Assembly: GCA_015061115.1 (NCBI GenBank)
Contig: SUXE01000003.1
Span: 1 to 64,000 of the forward strand
Reading direction: 5' to 3'
Length of the DNA stretch: 64,000 bases
Origin: Bacteroidales bacterium
Lineage (GTDB): Bacteria; Bacteroidota; Bacteroidia; Bacteroidales; Paludibacteraceae
The translations under genes were made by a program, and so were the position numbers. The notes under the pieces were generated by a model. The model saw only the letters and a list, made by a program, of their open reading frames with translations. It was not told where the DNA came from and searched no databases. This document shows positions 5,900 through 14,002 of this stretch, piece by piece (positions within the stretch are counted from its first letter, which is position 1; every line of letters starts with the position of its first letter).

Positions 5900-8693
5900 A
5901 CATGTTTTCCTTTTGGAATCTTCTCCACGCAATTTTGACCTTCTCACGAGAAAAAGATAGGGGAACGGATTCCCACATGTGTACAAATTGGTTCTCCTCA
6001 GGCAGTGATTCAAATATCTTTTTCATTTTTTTGTAATCACTATCTTTCAATACATCTTCTTCTCTGATCATCTCTTTCTCAACAAAGCTATTGATGTCGT
6101 CGGCAACCAATGTGGGCGGCTCTTTCACTCTGATGGCGATATCTGTGAGTGGCATATTGTCGGCATAGAACGTTTTGACCGTATTTTTGCGGTCGTTGGC
6201 AGACATTCTTCCTCCAACTGCTTTGTTTTTCTCCTTGCTTTTCCAGAAATAATAGATGTCGACGATGGGCATTGAGACTCTTTCTTTGATCTCCTTACGC
6301 AAATCTTTGACAGAGATGTCTGTCTTTTTCGATAAAACTTTGTCTATCATGTTCAGAAGTGATTCTTCTATCACATCGTCCGCTTTCAATTCACCGTTGT
6401 AAACCAGTTTGGAAAGATGGTTGTCGATGGTGCTGAGTGAGAGATTTCTCTCTTCTGCGATTTCCTGAACTGACTTACCTTCTTTGAAAAGGATCAGAGT
6501 TTTTTGATACGTGTCAGGTTCTGATGGTTTCGATGAGGTTTTTGAAGATTTCGATTTTTTCGACGATGCTTTGCTCATCATCTCTTTTTCTTCATCAGTC
6601 AGCTTGTCATCTCTTTTGTCTGCGATGAATTTACGGACAATATTCACGATTTCATCGCCATATTTTGTTATTCTCTTTGTACCGAGTCCTGGAATTTTCT
6701 TCATGTCGTCGGTGCTCTTTGGCAGACGTGCGGCAATTTCTTGCAGAGTCTTCATGCTCATCACGTAAGCGAGAGGACCACCGTCGGCTTTTTCCATTCT
6801 CCATTCAATTAGACGGTGCTGAAGCACAGGGTCGACGCCGACAACCGTCATGTCTGCTTTAGCACGTTCAAGTTTGCCCATTTCAATATCCAGAGTGGCT
6901 TTTGCTCGTGCTTCAAGGAAAGATGTTGTTGAGAACGGGATATCCTTGAATGTTGAGAGTATTGCGGTTTTGATACGAATAAGTTTGACAAACTCGGTTG
7001 TCTGGGCGTTATAAGCGTCTTCCACAGAACGGTTGTCAAGCTCGATATCTTCGTTGTATATGTCAATGTCGATGTCTTCGATTTTTTTCAGGAAATAGTC
7101 GACGGCAGCTTTGATGCGTTGCTGTATATGCTCATCTGTATAGATGTCGGTTGCAGCGTCGACTAGAGAGGTATATTGGTTCCTGAATTTGTTTGCTACA
7201 TCCACTATGTCAGTGGTCATAGAGTAGAATTCTGCACTCACTAGTTCACATAGCTTTGGCATCAGTGTGTTTAGCTGGTTGCCAGTTTGAGCCATGTTGA
7301 ACACACGGCCGAATATCTGGTGTATGTCGCTGAAGTCGAACATCTCGTTGAGAAGCACGATCATGTATCGTTTCTGGAGTTGAGGCAAAACATCTTCGAT
7401 GTTGGCGGCTCGTTCTCCTTCATACTGCATATAGCGTGTGACGTTCTGGTCCGTGATGATGGACTCTAGTTTGATAGGCGATTTTAACACCATTCCATCG
7501 AGACTTTTGCATCTGCTTAATGCCACATACACTTGTCCGTGTGAGAATGAAGCCATGGCGTCGATGATGGCTCTGTCGAAAGTGAGACCTTGGCTTTTAT
7601 GGATAGTGATTGCCCAAGCAAGACGTAATGGAAATTGTGAAAATGTGCCTACCACATCCTCATACTGCTCTTTTGTCTCTTTGTCTATTTTGGTTTCAGT
7701 ATTTTCCCAGATTTCTCTTTCTGCCACAATCGGATAGTTGTCTTCCTTGCATTTCACTGTGATTTTATGCTCAGAAAGGTCGATTATTGTGCCTATCTTG
7801 CCATTGTAGTAGTTCGCTTCTCTGTTGTTGCGTGTGAACATCACCTGAGCTCCGATTTTGAGTTCAAGCGACTCATCCACAGGATACATGGATTCAGGGA
7901 ATCTGTCTTTGATTATAGCATTGTAGATTGTTGGCTCTTCTTCTATCTCGTTCAGCTTCTTCTCATTGAATGCGTCTGCTATTTTATTGTGTGTAGTCAG
8001 GAATATTTCACCCTCTTTAGGCTCATATTCTGGCAGGTAATGTTTGTTCAGCTCGTTGAGCGACTCCATAGAGAGATGGTTGTTGCGTACTTCATTCAGT
8101 ATGCTTATGAACTTTTCGTCTGCCTGACGGTAGATTTTTTTTAGCTCAATAGTGACATATGAAGATTCCTGTAATGCTTTGCTGCTGAAAAAGAACGGAG
8201 TGGAGTAGTGTTTCTGCATTATAGCCCATTCCTCATCTCTTACTACGGGTGGTAATTGTTGTAAATCTCCGATGAAAAGGCATTGAACGCCACCAAAAGG
8301 AGTGTATTTCTGTTTACGATATTCTCTTAGCCTGTCGTCGATAGCGTCCAACAGATCGGCACGAACCATACTTATCTCGTCGATCACAAGAAGGTCAATG
8401 GTACGGAAAATGTTTATTTTGTCTTTTTTGATCTGACCTTTCTCTTTTCCATATTCAGGAAGGAAAGGCGTGAAAGGAAGTTGGAAGAAAGAGTGTATGG
8501 TCTGGCCTTTAGCGTTAATTGCAGCCACACCAGTAGGAGCAAGCACCACCATTCGTTTGGCACACTGAGTCCTTAGCAGATTCAAGAAAGTTGTTTTGCC
8601 AGTACCTGCGTTACCGGTCAAGAAAATATTCTCGTTGGTCGTTTCAATCAGCTTTTTAGCCAATTGCATCTCTTTGTTAATCTCAATCGCCAT
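5898..8693 (-). CDS. PIF1-like helicase with HRDC and HTH domains
   Basis: This 931-aa protein is a superfamily 1B DNA helicase of the PIF1/RecD type common in Bacteroidales. The N-terminal motor has Walker A GNAGTGKTT (about residues 27-35), LAPTGVAA, Walker B LLVIDEIS, GDLQQLPPV, and the C-terminal helicase motif AITIHKSQG followed by VYVALSRC. After it comes an HRDC domain (around ARLPKSTDDMKKIPGLG), a Lys/Ser-rich linker, and a helix-turn-helix domain of the RecQ-associated type (EIAEERNLSLSTIDNHL), then a helical C-terminus. Role: DNA unwinding in replication or repair, probably on structured DNA; the exact substrate is inference. It ends inside a hairpin shared with the convergent HAD gene. 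Confidence 0.9.
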   Translation of the reverse strand: MAIEINKEMQLAKKLIETTNENIFLTGNAGTGKTTFLNLLRTQCAKRMVVLAPTGVAAINAKGQTIHSFFQLPFTPFLPEYGKEKGQIKKDKINIFRTIDLLVIDEISMVRADLLDAIDDRLREYRKQKYTPFGGVQCLFIGDLQQLPPVVRDEEWAIMQKHYSTPFFFSSKALQESSYVTIELKKIYRQADEKFISILNEVRNNHLSMESLNELNKHYLPEYEPKEGEIFLTTHNKIADAFNEKKLNEIEEEPTIYNAIIKDRFPESMYPVDESLELKIGAQVMFTRNNREANYYNGKIGTIIDLSEHKITVKCKEDNYPIVAEREIWENTETKIDKETKEQYEDVVGTFSQFPLRLAWAITIHKSQGLTFDRAIIDAMASFSHGQVYVALSRCKSLDGMVLKSPIKLESIITDQNVTRYMQYEGERAANIEDVLPQLQKRYMIVLLNEMFDFSDIHQIFGRVFNMAQTGNQLNTLMPKLCELVSAEFYSMTTDIVDVANKFRNQYTSLVDAATDIYTDEHIQQRIKAAVDYFLKKIEDIDIDIYNEDIELDNRSVEDAYNAQTTEFVKLIRIKTAILSTFKDIPFSTTSFLEARAKATLDIEMGKLERAKADMTVVGVDPVLQHRLIEWRMEKADGGPLAYVMSMKTLQEIAARLPKSTDDMKKIPGLGTKRITKYGDEIVNIVRKFIADKRDDKLTDEEKEMMSKASSKKSKSSKTSSKPSEPDTYQKTLILFKEGKSVQEIAEERNLSLSTIDNHLSKLVYNGELKADDVIEESLLNMIDKVLSKKTDISVKDLRKEIKERVSMPIVDIYYFWKSKEKNKAVGGRMSANDRKNTVKTFYADNMPLTDIAIRVKEPPTLVADDINSFVEKEMIREEDVLKDSDYKKMKKIFESLPEENQFVHMWESVPLSFSREKVKIAWRRFQKENM

Positions 8694-8745
8694 AATCAGG
8701 ATCGTTTTGACTGTTACTATATTAAATATGTATTATGCAATTTAA

Positions 8746-9663
8746 TTATGCTTTGTTTTCTCTCTTATGCTTCCATCTGCGGTGCGTCCAAAGCCAGTCT
8801 GATGGGTATTCCTGGATACTTTCTTCAAGTAGACGGGCGTATTTCTCTGTGGCGGCATATTCTTCCTCTTCTGCCACATTTACAGAGATCAGTTTCAGAC
8901 GGTATTTATAATATCCACGTGATATGCGAATCACGTCGGCATACACATAGGCTGATTTGAACATTCTTGCCATTCTTTCAGGTCCGGATAGGAAAGGAGT
9001 GTCCTGATGAAGGAATTCTGTCCAATAATCAATGTTTTTAACGCTCGGGGTTTGATCTGCAAGAAGTCCAAGACCAAATGTTTTATCGCCTTTTCTGTAT
9101 TTCAAAAGAGGACGTATTATGTCGTTTTTATCCACCAATTCCATACCTAGGCGGTTGCGCATACCTTTGAAGAAAGCATTTATATATGGGTTTTTGGCAG
9201 GACGGTTGACCTCTACGCCCACAAGGTTAGGACAGCCAAGCTGCCAGTATAATGCAGGCATCCACTCCCAGTTGCCCTTATGAGAAGAGGCGAACATCAT
9301 GTTTCTTCCCTCTTTGATAAGGTTTGCCATCATGTCACGGTTCTCAAATTCCACATGGCTCAGGATGTCATCGTAGCTCATTCTGTAGGTTTTAACCCAC
9401 TCTACAAGCATATCACAGAAATGATGGTAGAATTGCTTTTCGATGGTTTTTCTCTCGTCTACGCTCTTCTCAGGGAAAGAATTTGCAAGATTTTCCTCAA
9501 CTACTTTTCTACGGTATCTCACGACATATCTTATGAGGTAGTAGAGCATGTCTGAAATAAAGTAAAGCACGCAGAACGGGAGTATGCTGAAAAATTCTAT
9601 GGCTCCACGCAATAAGTAGTATGAAAGTTTGTTTTTTATATCCTGCAATTTCTCTTTCATCAT
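8746..9663 (-). CDS. Lipid A-type acyltransferase (LpxL/HtrB family)
   Basis: This 305-aa protein belongs to the LpxL/LpxM (HtrB) family, which moves an acyl chain onto lipid A precursors at the inner membrane. The N-terminus has a hydrophobic segment (FFSILPFCVLYFISDML) followed by the family motif RRKVVEENLANSFPEK. The catalytic H/E pattern is in ASSHKGNWEWMP. Downstream are GVEVNRPAKNPYINAFF and the C-terminal WLWTHRRWKH typical of the family (usually WxWxHRRWK). It stands 52 bp downstream of the helicase start region on the same strand and may have its own promoter. The exact lipid substrate is inferred from the family. Confidence 0.9.
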   Translation of the reverse strand: MMKEKLQDIKNKLSYYLLRGAIEFFSILPFCVLYFISDMLYYLIRYVVRYRRKVVEENLANSFPEKSVDERKTIEKQFYHHFCDMLVEWVKTYRMSYDDILSHVEFENRDMMANLIKEGRNMMFASSHKGNWEWMPALYWQLGCPNLVGVEVNRPAKNPYINAFFKGMRNRLGMELVDKNDIIRPLLKYRKGDKTFGLGLLADQTPSVKNIDYWTEFLHQDTPFLSGPERMARMFKSAYVYADVIRISRGYYKYRLKLISVNVAEEEEYAATEKYARLLEESIQEYPSDWLWTHRRWKHKRENKA

Positions 9664-9752
9664 TAATAAATGCTACACAAGTTTTTTAGTTGTTTGATTA
9701 TAAAGGATATGTAAGAGGTTTTTTTCTATTACAAATCCCATTTTTTAAATTA

Positions 9753-9780
9753 ATGTGTCAGGAGTAATCTCCTGACACAT
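9753..9780. terminator. Hairpin after the OmpA-family gene
   Basis: ATGTGTCAGGAG and CTCCTGACACAT form a perfect 12-bp stem with a TAAT loop, 17 bp beyond the OmpA-family stop codon. There is no clean T-run, so it may rather be a processing or stabilising hairpin. Confidence 0.55.
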
Positions 9781-9796
9781 GTTTAATTTCAATTGA

Positions 9797-11299
9797 TTAT
9801 TGCTCGTAAATAGAGAATGTCACACGTCTGTTCTTAGCCTTGCCTTCATCTGTTCCACTCACGTCGACAGGCTCTTTATCTTTCATGTCCTTGACGTCAA
9901 GTTGGTCGGCCGCTGTGCCTTTATCTTTAAGGATATCACGGATGAAGAAAGCACGTTCGATACCAATCGCATCGTTGTGGTCCATCTCCACCTTATCAGC
10001 GTGACCCTTGATCAAAAGACCCTTGTTAGGCTGCAGACGAAGAAGCACCTTCATGTCTTCAAATGCCACCTCCATGTCTTCTGTAGATGTGAATCCGCTC
10101 TCGTTGAATGGGAAAGTGAACATTGTGCTCATCTCCTCGCTCAACATCTTGATAGCGTCTTCAGCGTTAAGAGCGTATTCAGCGAATTTAAGATGACGGC
10201 GCTCATTCCAAGTGATGTCAAGTTTCTCAAATGAAGTCAAAGTATCGTAGGCAGTGATAGTGTTTCTATACTTAATCTTCTTTTCTTCTGTGACATTTTC
10301 AATCTCACCAAGTTGAGAAATCATATTCTTTACCTTTGCCACCTCTTCACGAGAATAACGGATGTAGATCAAAGAGTCTGGCAAGTGATGTATGCTGTCT
10401 CGTGAAAGCAGAGCTCTCTTCACTTCAGGAGCGATCATAGGCTCTTGAACTGGAATCTCCTTGTTTTCAGGCATTTCATGTTTCTTTTTCACACGGTCTG
10501 TAGGAAGAGTAACTGCCATTTTGAATCCGGCTGCGATTGTTCCGACCTTAGTGATCTGGTCGCTCTCAAGCATTGTTGTGTAAACTCCTTCTGGAGAGAA
10601 CAGTTTTTTGTCGGATTTGGTGTCAAGGATATCAGTGAATCCATAGTTGACATACAGACCGCCGTATAAACCAAGTTTGGATGAGAACCATTTAGTCAAA
10701 CCGAAATCAAGGAAGAAAGAGCAGGTAGTCTTTTTTGTATTCATGTCTCCCTCAAAATCGAGTAGGGAATAGTTAGTCTCAAGCTCTTTTGTTGTGTTTG
10801 ATTCCTGTAGGTATAACGAACGAGACATATTTCCTTCTCTGACTTCGTAAGAGTGACGGACAGGGAATCCAACTTTTACACCGAATCCAGTCAAGAAATC
10901 TACACTGTATGTGATATTGTTGCGGTAGTAAAAACCGATAGGAATTTCAAGTTGAGCGTATTTTTGCTTCTCCTCCCAGTTTTGGAAGTGAGTGGCAAGA
11001 ATGTCACCATTCGCATCTGTAGTTTTTTCGTCGTATGAACTGATTTTTCCATAGCTATTGAAGAAGGCGACGCCAATACCTGTGCCGAGTCCTATATAGT
11101 CGTTAAAGAAATGGCGGTAGTTGAAGGAAGTTCCACCACCAAGGTTTGCTTGATTTTTCAATGCAAATGAGTAGGCATCATACAACAAAGCATGCACACC
11201 ACCATTGACTTGAAGTTCAATTTGGTTGCGTGCGTATTGTGCGTTGGCTCCTGCTGCCACGCAAAGTCCTAATAAAATCCCTGTCGCTTTTCTTTTCAT
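9797..11299 (-). CDS. OmpA-family outer-membrane protein
   Basis: This 500-aa protein has a signal peptide (MKRKATGILLGLCVAAGANAQ), an N-terminal beta-barrel of about 240 residues with alternating aromatic strands (YIGLGTGIGVAFF, AQLEIPIGFYYRN, KLGLYGGLYVNYGF), a linker, a middle domain rich in charged residues, and a C-terminal OmpA domain. The peptidoglycan-binding OmpA signature is LLIKGHADK, then ERAFFIRDILKDKG and the final NRRVTFSIYEQ. It is probably an outer-membrane structural or anchoring protein. The longer frame to 11335 adds residues before the signal peptide and runs toward the promoter, so the ATG at 11299 is used. It is divergent from nhaD. Confidence 0.88.
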   Translation of the reverse strand: MKRKATGILLGLCVAAGANAQYARNQIELQVNGGVHALLYDAYSFALKNQANLGGGTSFNYRHFFNDYIGLGTGIGVAFFNSYGKISSYDEKTTDANGDILATHFQNWEEKQKYAQLEIPIGFYYRNNITYSVDFLTGFGVKVGFPVRHSYEVREGNMSRSLYLQESNTTKELETNYSLLDFEGDMNTKKTTCSFFLDFGLTKWFSSKLGLYGGLYVNYGFTDILDTKSDKKLFSPEGVYTTMLESDQITKVGTIAAGFKMAVTLPTDRVKKKHEMPENKEIPVQEPMIAPEVKRALLSRDSIHHLPDSLIYIRYSREEVAKVKNMISQLGEIENVTEEKKIKYRNTITAYDTLTSFEKLDITWNERRHLKFAEYALNAEDAIKMLSEEMSTMFTFPFNESGFTSTEDMEVAFEDMKVLLRLQPNKGLLIKGHADKVEMDHNDAIGIERAFFIRDILKDKGTAADQLDVKDMKDKEPVDVSGTDEGKAKNRRVTFSIYEQ

Positions 11300-11339
11300 A
11301 CAAAAAAAACTTACGTAAATGACTTGACCATTCAATTCT

Positions 11340-11347
11340 CAAAGATA
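11340..11347 (-). promoter_or_regulatory. -7 promoter element of the OmpA-family gene
   Basis: The minus strand reads TATCTTTG, matching TAnnTTTG, 40 bp before the start codon. It is back to back with the nhaD promoter element. Confidence 0.5.
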
Positions 11348-11389
11348 TAATTTATTTTAGGAAATTATAACTTTATGAATAAAAAATTG

Positions 11390-11397
11390 TATGTTTG
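11390..11397 (+). promoter_or_regulatory. -7 promoter element of nhaD
   Basis: TATGTTTG matches TAnnTTTG. Transcription would start near 11404, giving a leader of about 50 nt that holds an unusually strong ribosome-binding site. Confidence 0.55.
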
Positions 11398-11441
11398 CAA
11401 AAGAGATTTGAAAATAACAGAAAAAAAACAATAAAAATTTC

Positions 11442-11448
11442 AAGGAGG
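11442..11448 (+). promoter_or_regulatory. Strong Shine-Dalgarno before nhaD
   Basis: AAGGAGG lies just 4 bases before the ATG. Strong anti-16S complementarity is rare in this phylum and in this window, and it fixes the nhaD start. Confidence 0.6.
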
Positions 11449-11452
11449 TCTT

Positions 11453-12814
11453 ATGGTCTTATTAATGATTTGTCTGTTTGTCCTTGGCTATGTAGCTATC
11501 GCAACAGAACATCAGATTCACGTCAATAAAGCAGCTACTGCTTTGATTTTGTGCTCATTACTTTGGACAATCTACATTTTTTATGCACCAGCACTTAACA
11601 CACCAGTAGGAGTTCAGAAAACGACAGAGTATGTTACAAAAGTTGAGCTTATTGAAGGAGTAGGTGAGGTCGCTGAAATCTTGTTCTTCTTGATGGGAGC
11701 GATGACAATCGTTGAATTGATTGATGTACACGGAGGATTTAATATCATCACAAGACGTATCACTACAAAGAATAAGAAGACGCTGCTATGTATCCTTACA
11801 GGAATCACATTCATAATGTCGGCAGTGCTTGATAATCTTACTACAACAATCGTTATTGTAATGTTGCTTAGAAAGTTGGTGCAGGATCAGAAAGAGCGCT
11901 GGTATTTCGCTGCTGTAGTGGTTTTGGCCGCTAATGCTGGTGGTGCATTCTCTCCAATTGGCGACGTTACAACAATCATGCTTTGGGTTAAGGGTAATGT
12001 TACAACTCAGCATTTGATACCTGAGCTTATTTTGCCTTCTATAGTTGCTGCATTATTGCCTATGCTTATAATGTCGAGAAAATTAAAAGGTAATTTGGAG
12101 TATTCAACTGAAGTTTTAGAATCAGAATCTCATGAACCTACTGCTGCAGAGATGGTCACAAACAAAGAGCGTAACATTATATTCTATTTAGGTATTGGAG
12201 CTTTGGTATTCGTGCCTATCTTCAAGGCAATCACTCATTTGCCTCCATATCTAGGCGTCGCTCTTGGACTTGGTATTTTGTGGGTATACACAGAGCTTAT
12301 GTACCATGAAAAGGGAGATTCTATAAAGGAAGAGAAGAAGGCACGTATTCAGAAGGTTGTCAAGAGAATAGACATGACTACTATTCTATTCTTCTTGGGT
12401 ATTTTGATGGCAGTAAACGCTCTATCATTTGCAGGTATTCTTCGTGAGTTGAGTGTATGGCTCGACGAGAGTGTAGGAAACATTTATGCAATCAATATCA
12501 TTATTGGTATTCTTTCTTCAATAGTCGACAATGTTCCTCTTGTTGCTGGAGCAATGAAGATGTATGAAGTCGATGCAACAACAGCTTACTTTGCTGTCGA
12601 CGGTGCATTCTGGTTGTTCCTTGCATATTGTGCTGGAGTAGGTGGAAGCATCTTGATCGTAGGATCAGCCGCAGGAGTTGTGGTTATGGGTCTTGAAAAA
12701 GTAAGTTTCGGATGGTACTTGAAGGAAGTCTCATTGATAGCATTGCTTGGTTATTTGGCTGGTGCATTGATTTTTATTCTTCAGGACACCTACATCATGC
12801 CATTATTTAATTAA
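11453..12814 (+). CDS. nhaD: Sodium/proton antiporter NhaD
   Basis: This 453-aa integral membrane protein belongs to the NhaD family of the ion transporter superfamily and exchanges Na+ (and probably Li+) for protons across the inner membrane. It has about 12-13 hydrophobic segments. Family features are the conserved pair of half-helix regions: SAVLDNLTTTIVIVMLLRK with NAGGAFSPIGDVTTIMLW in the first half, and SIVDNVPLVAGAMKMY with AGVGGSILIVGSAAGVVVMG in the second. The acidic DN(L/V) and GD(V/T)TT residues are those expected for ion handling. The start is set by AAGGAGG. It has its own promoter and is divergent from the OmpA-family gene. The next gene begins 35 bp after its stop. Confidence 0.95.
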   Translation: MVLLMICLFVLGYVAIATEHQIHVNKAATALILCSLLWTIYIFYAPALNTPVGVQKTTEYVTKVELIEGVGEVAEILFFLMGAMTIVELIDVHGGFNIITRRITTKNKKTLLCILTGITFIMSAVLDNLTTTIVIVMLLRKLVQDQKERWYFAAVVVLAANAGGAFSPIGDVTTIMLWVKGNVTTQHLIPELILPSIVAALLPMLIMSRKLKGNLEYSTEVLESESHEPTAAEMVTNKERNIIFYLGIGALVFVPIFKAITHLPPYLGVALGLGILWVYTELMYHEKGDSIKEEKKARIQKVVKRIDMTTILFFLGILMAVNALSFAGILRELSVWLDESVGNIYAINIIIGILSSIVDNVPLVAGAMKMYEVDATTAYFAVDGAFWLFLAYCAGVGGSILIVGSAAGVVVMGLEKVSFGWYLKEVSLIALLGYLAGALIFILQDTYIMPLFN

Positions 12815-12849
12815 TATACATCTAATATACATCAACACAATTATTTAAT

Positions 12850-13986
12850 ATGCTCTGGAAATCAAAAATATCATGTATCGCATTAAGTTCGATGGTATTG
12901 ACTGCGTGTTGTAAGGATGAACCTGAATCACCACAACCAAGTGGTAAATTCACTGATGAAGAGTATGCTGTGTATATGGCATATGTATATGACAGTATTC
13001 CTTCAGCATCCAGTGAAGAAATTTTGTGTTCTGGAGTATGGTCTAATCCTGAGCATAGTGGAGGCACACCATCTGTGCGTAAACTTTCACCGGGACGAGA
13101 CGAAGGTGTTGAGATATTTGATATTTGTGTGACGGAGAATAAAACTGTTTATGTAGCAGGAAGTGTTGAATATACAGCTATTTACTGGGAAAATGACAAG
13201 GAGGTTGTGTTGCCAGAAGGTAGGGGTGCGATAGGAATAGGAGTGGATTCTAAGGGAGTCGTTTATACATGTGGATTTCAAAAAGATGGTTATGAGGAAT
13301 CCGCTAAGATGTGGCGAGGTATAAATCCTATGATCCTTAAAAATGGAGCGAGAGCCAATAAACTGTTCATTTATGATGATAAGTGCTATGTTGCTGGTTA
13401 TGGCTTTAACCCTGAAAGAAATGATGTAGAGGAGGCTCGTATATGGATTGATGGAAAGGCATACAATAGATTGTCTCAGGATCATGAAGATGATGATAAT
13501 GGAGATTATCCTGCTATCGCAAACGACATTGTTTCTGATGGAGATAATTGGTGGTGTGTCGGACAGGAAAGAAACGGTCTGACCAGTTATTTGCCGAAAG
13601 TTTGGATCAATCGTTCCAATAATAATTTGAAACGTGATGGCCCAGGATCGTCGCTTACATGTATCAAGCACGAGAATGGAAAATTTTATATTGGAGGAAA
13701 TGATGGCTATCGTGCAATGTATTGGACTGCGTCTCAGAAAAGCAAAAAAGAGAACAGAATCAGTGATTGCAATGAGTATATTTTGACATCTGGATCCACA
13801 CAAGCGATTGTTGAGGATATTGATGTTTTGAATGGTATAGTTGTTTGTTGTGGATATGAGAGATCAGTAACGGGTTCATTTATTCCAAAGTTGTGGATAA
13901 ATGGTTCGGAGTATAACTTAGGTCAGCGACTTAACAATTATAGTAAAGTTAGACCGCGTGCTGTTGCGATAGTAAAAAGAAAATAA
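12850..13986 (+). CDS. Predicted beta-propeller-like lipoprotein
   Basis: This 378-aa protein starts with a lipoprotein signal (LTAC, lipidated Cys at residue 20). The body has about six repeats with the pattern x-V-Y-V-A-G followed by an A-x-x-W-x-N/D-G motif: VYVAGSVEYTAIYWEN, VYTCGFQKDGYEESAKMW, CYVAGYGFNPERNDVEEARIW, WCVGQERNGLTSYLPKVWIN, FYIGGNDGYRAMYWT and VVCCGYERSVTGSFIPKLWIN. That pattern suggests a beta-propeller, as in many surface lipoproteins. I do not recognise a family with a known function. It follows nhaD by 35 bp and precedes the EpsG-like gene by 16 bp, so co-transcription with the polysaccharide genes is possible. Confidence 0.75.
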   Translation: MLWKSKISCIALSSMVLTACCKDEPESPQPSGKFTDEEYAVYMAYVYDSIPSASSEEILCSGVWSNPEHSGGTPSVRKLSPGRDEGVEIFDICVTENKTVYVAGSVEYTAIYWENDKEVVLPEGRGAIGIGVDSKGVVYTCGFQKDGYEESAKMWRGINPMILKNGARANKLFIYDDKCYVAGYGFNPERNDVEEARIWIDGKAYNRLSQDHEDDDNGDYPAIANDIVSDGDNWWCVGQERNGLTSYLPKVWINRSNNNLKRDGPGSSLTCIKHENGKFYIGGNDGYRAMYWTASQKSKKENRISDCNEYILTSGSTQAIVEDIDVLNGIVVCCGYERSVTGSFIPKLWINGSEYNLGQRLNNYSKVRPRAVAIVKRK

Positions 13987-14002
13987 AAAATAGTGCCATA
14001 GG

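Noticed and set aside
13087..13803. Minus-strand 238-residue frame
   Set aside because: It lies wholly antisense to the lipoprotein gene at 12850-13986, which has a clear signal and repeats. The frame has low-complexity Ile/Ser-rich content typical of a shadow.
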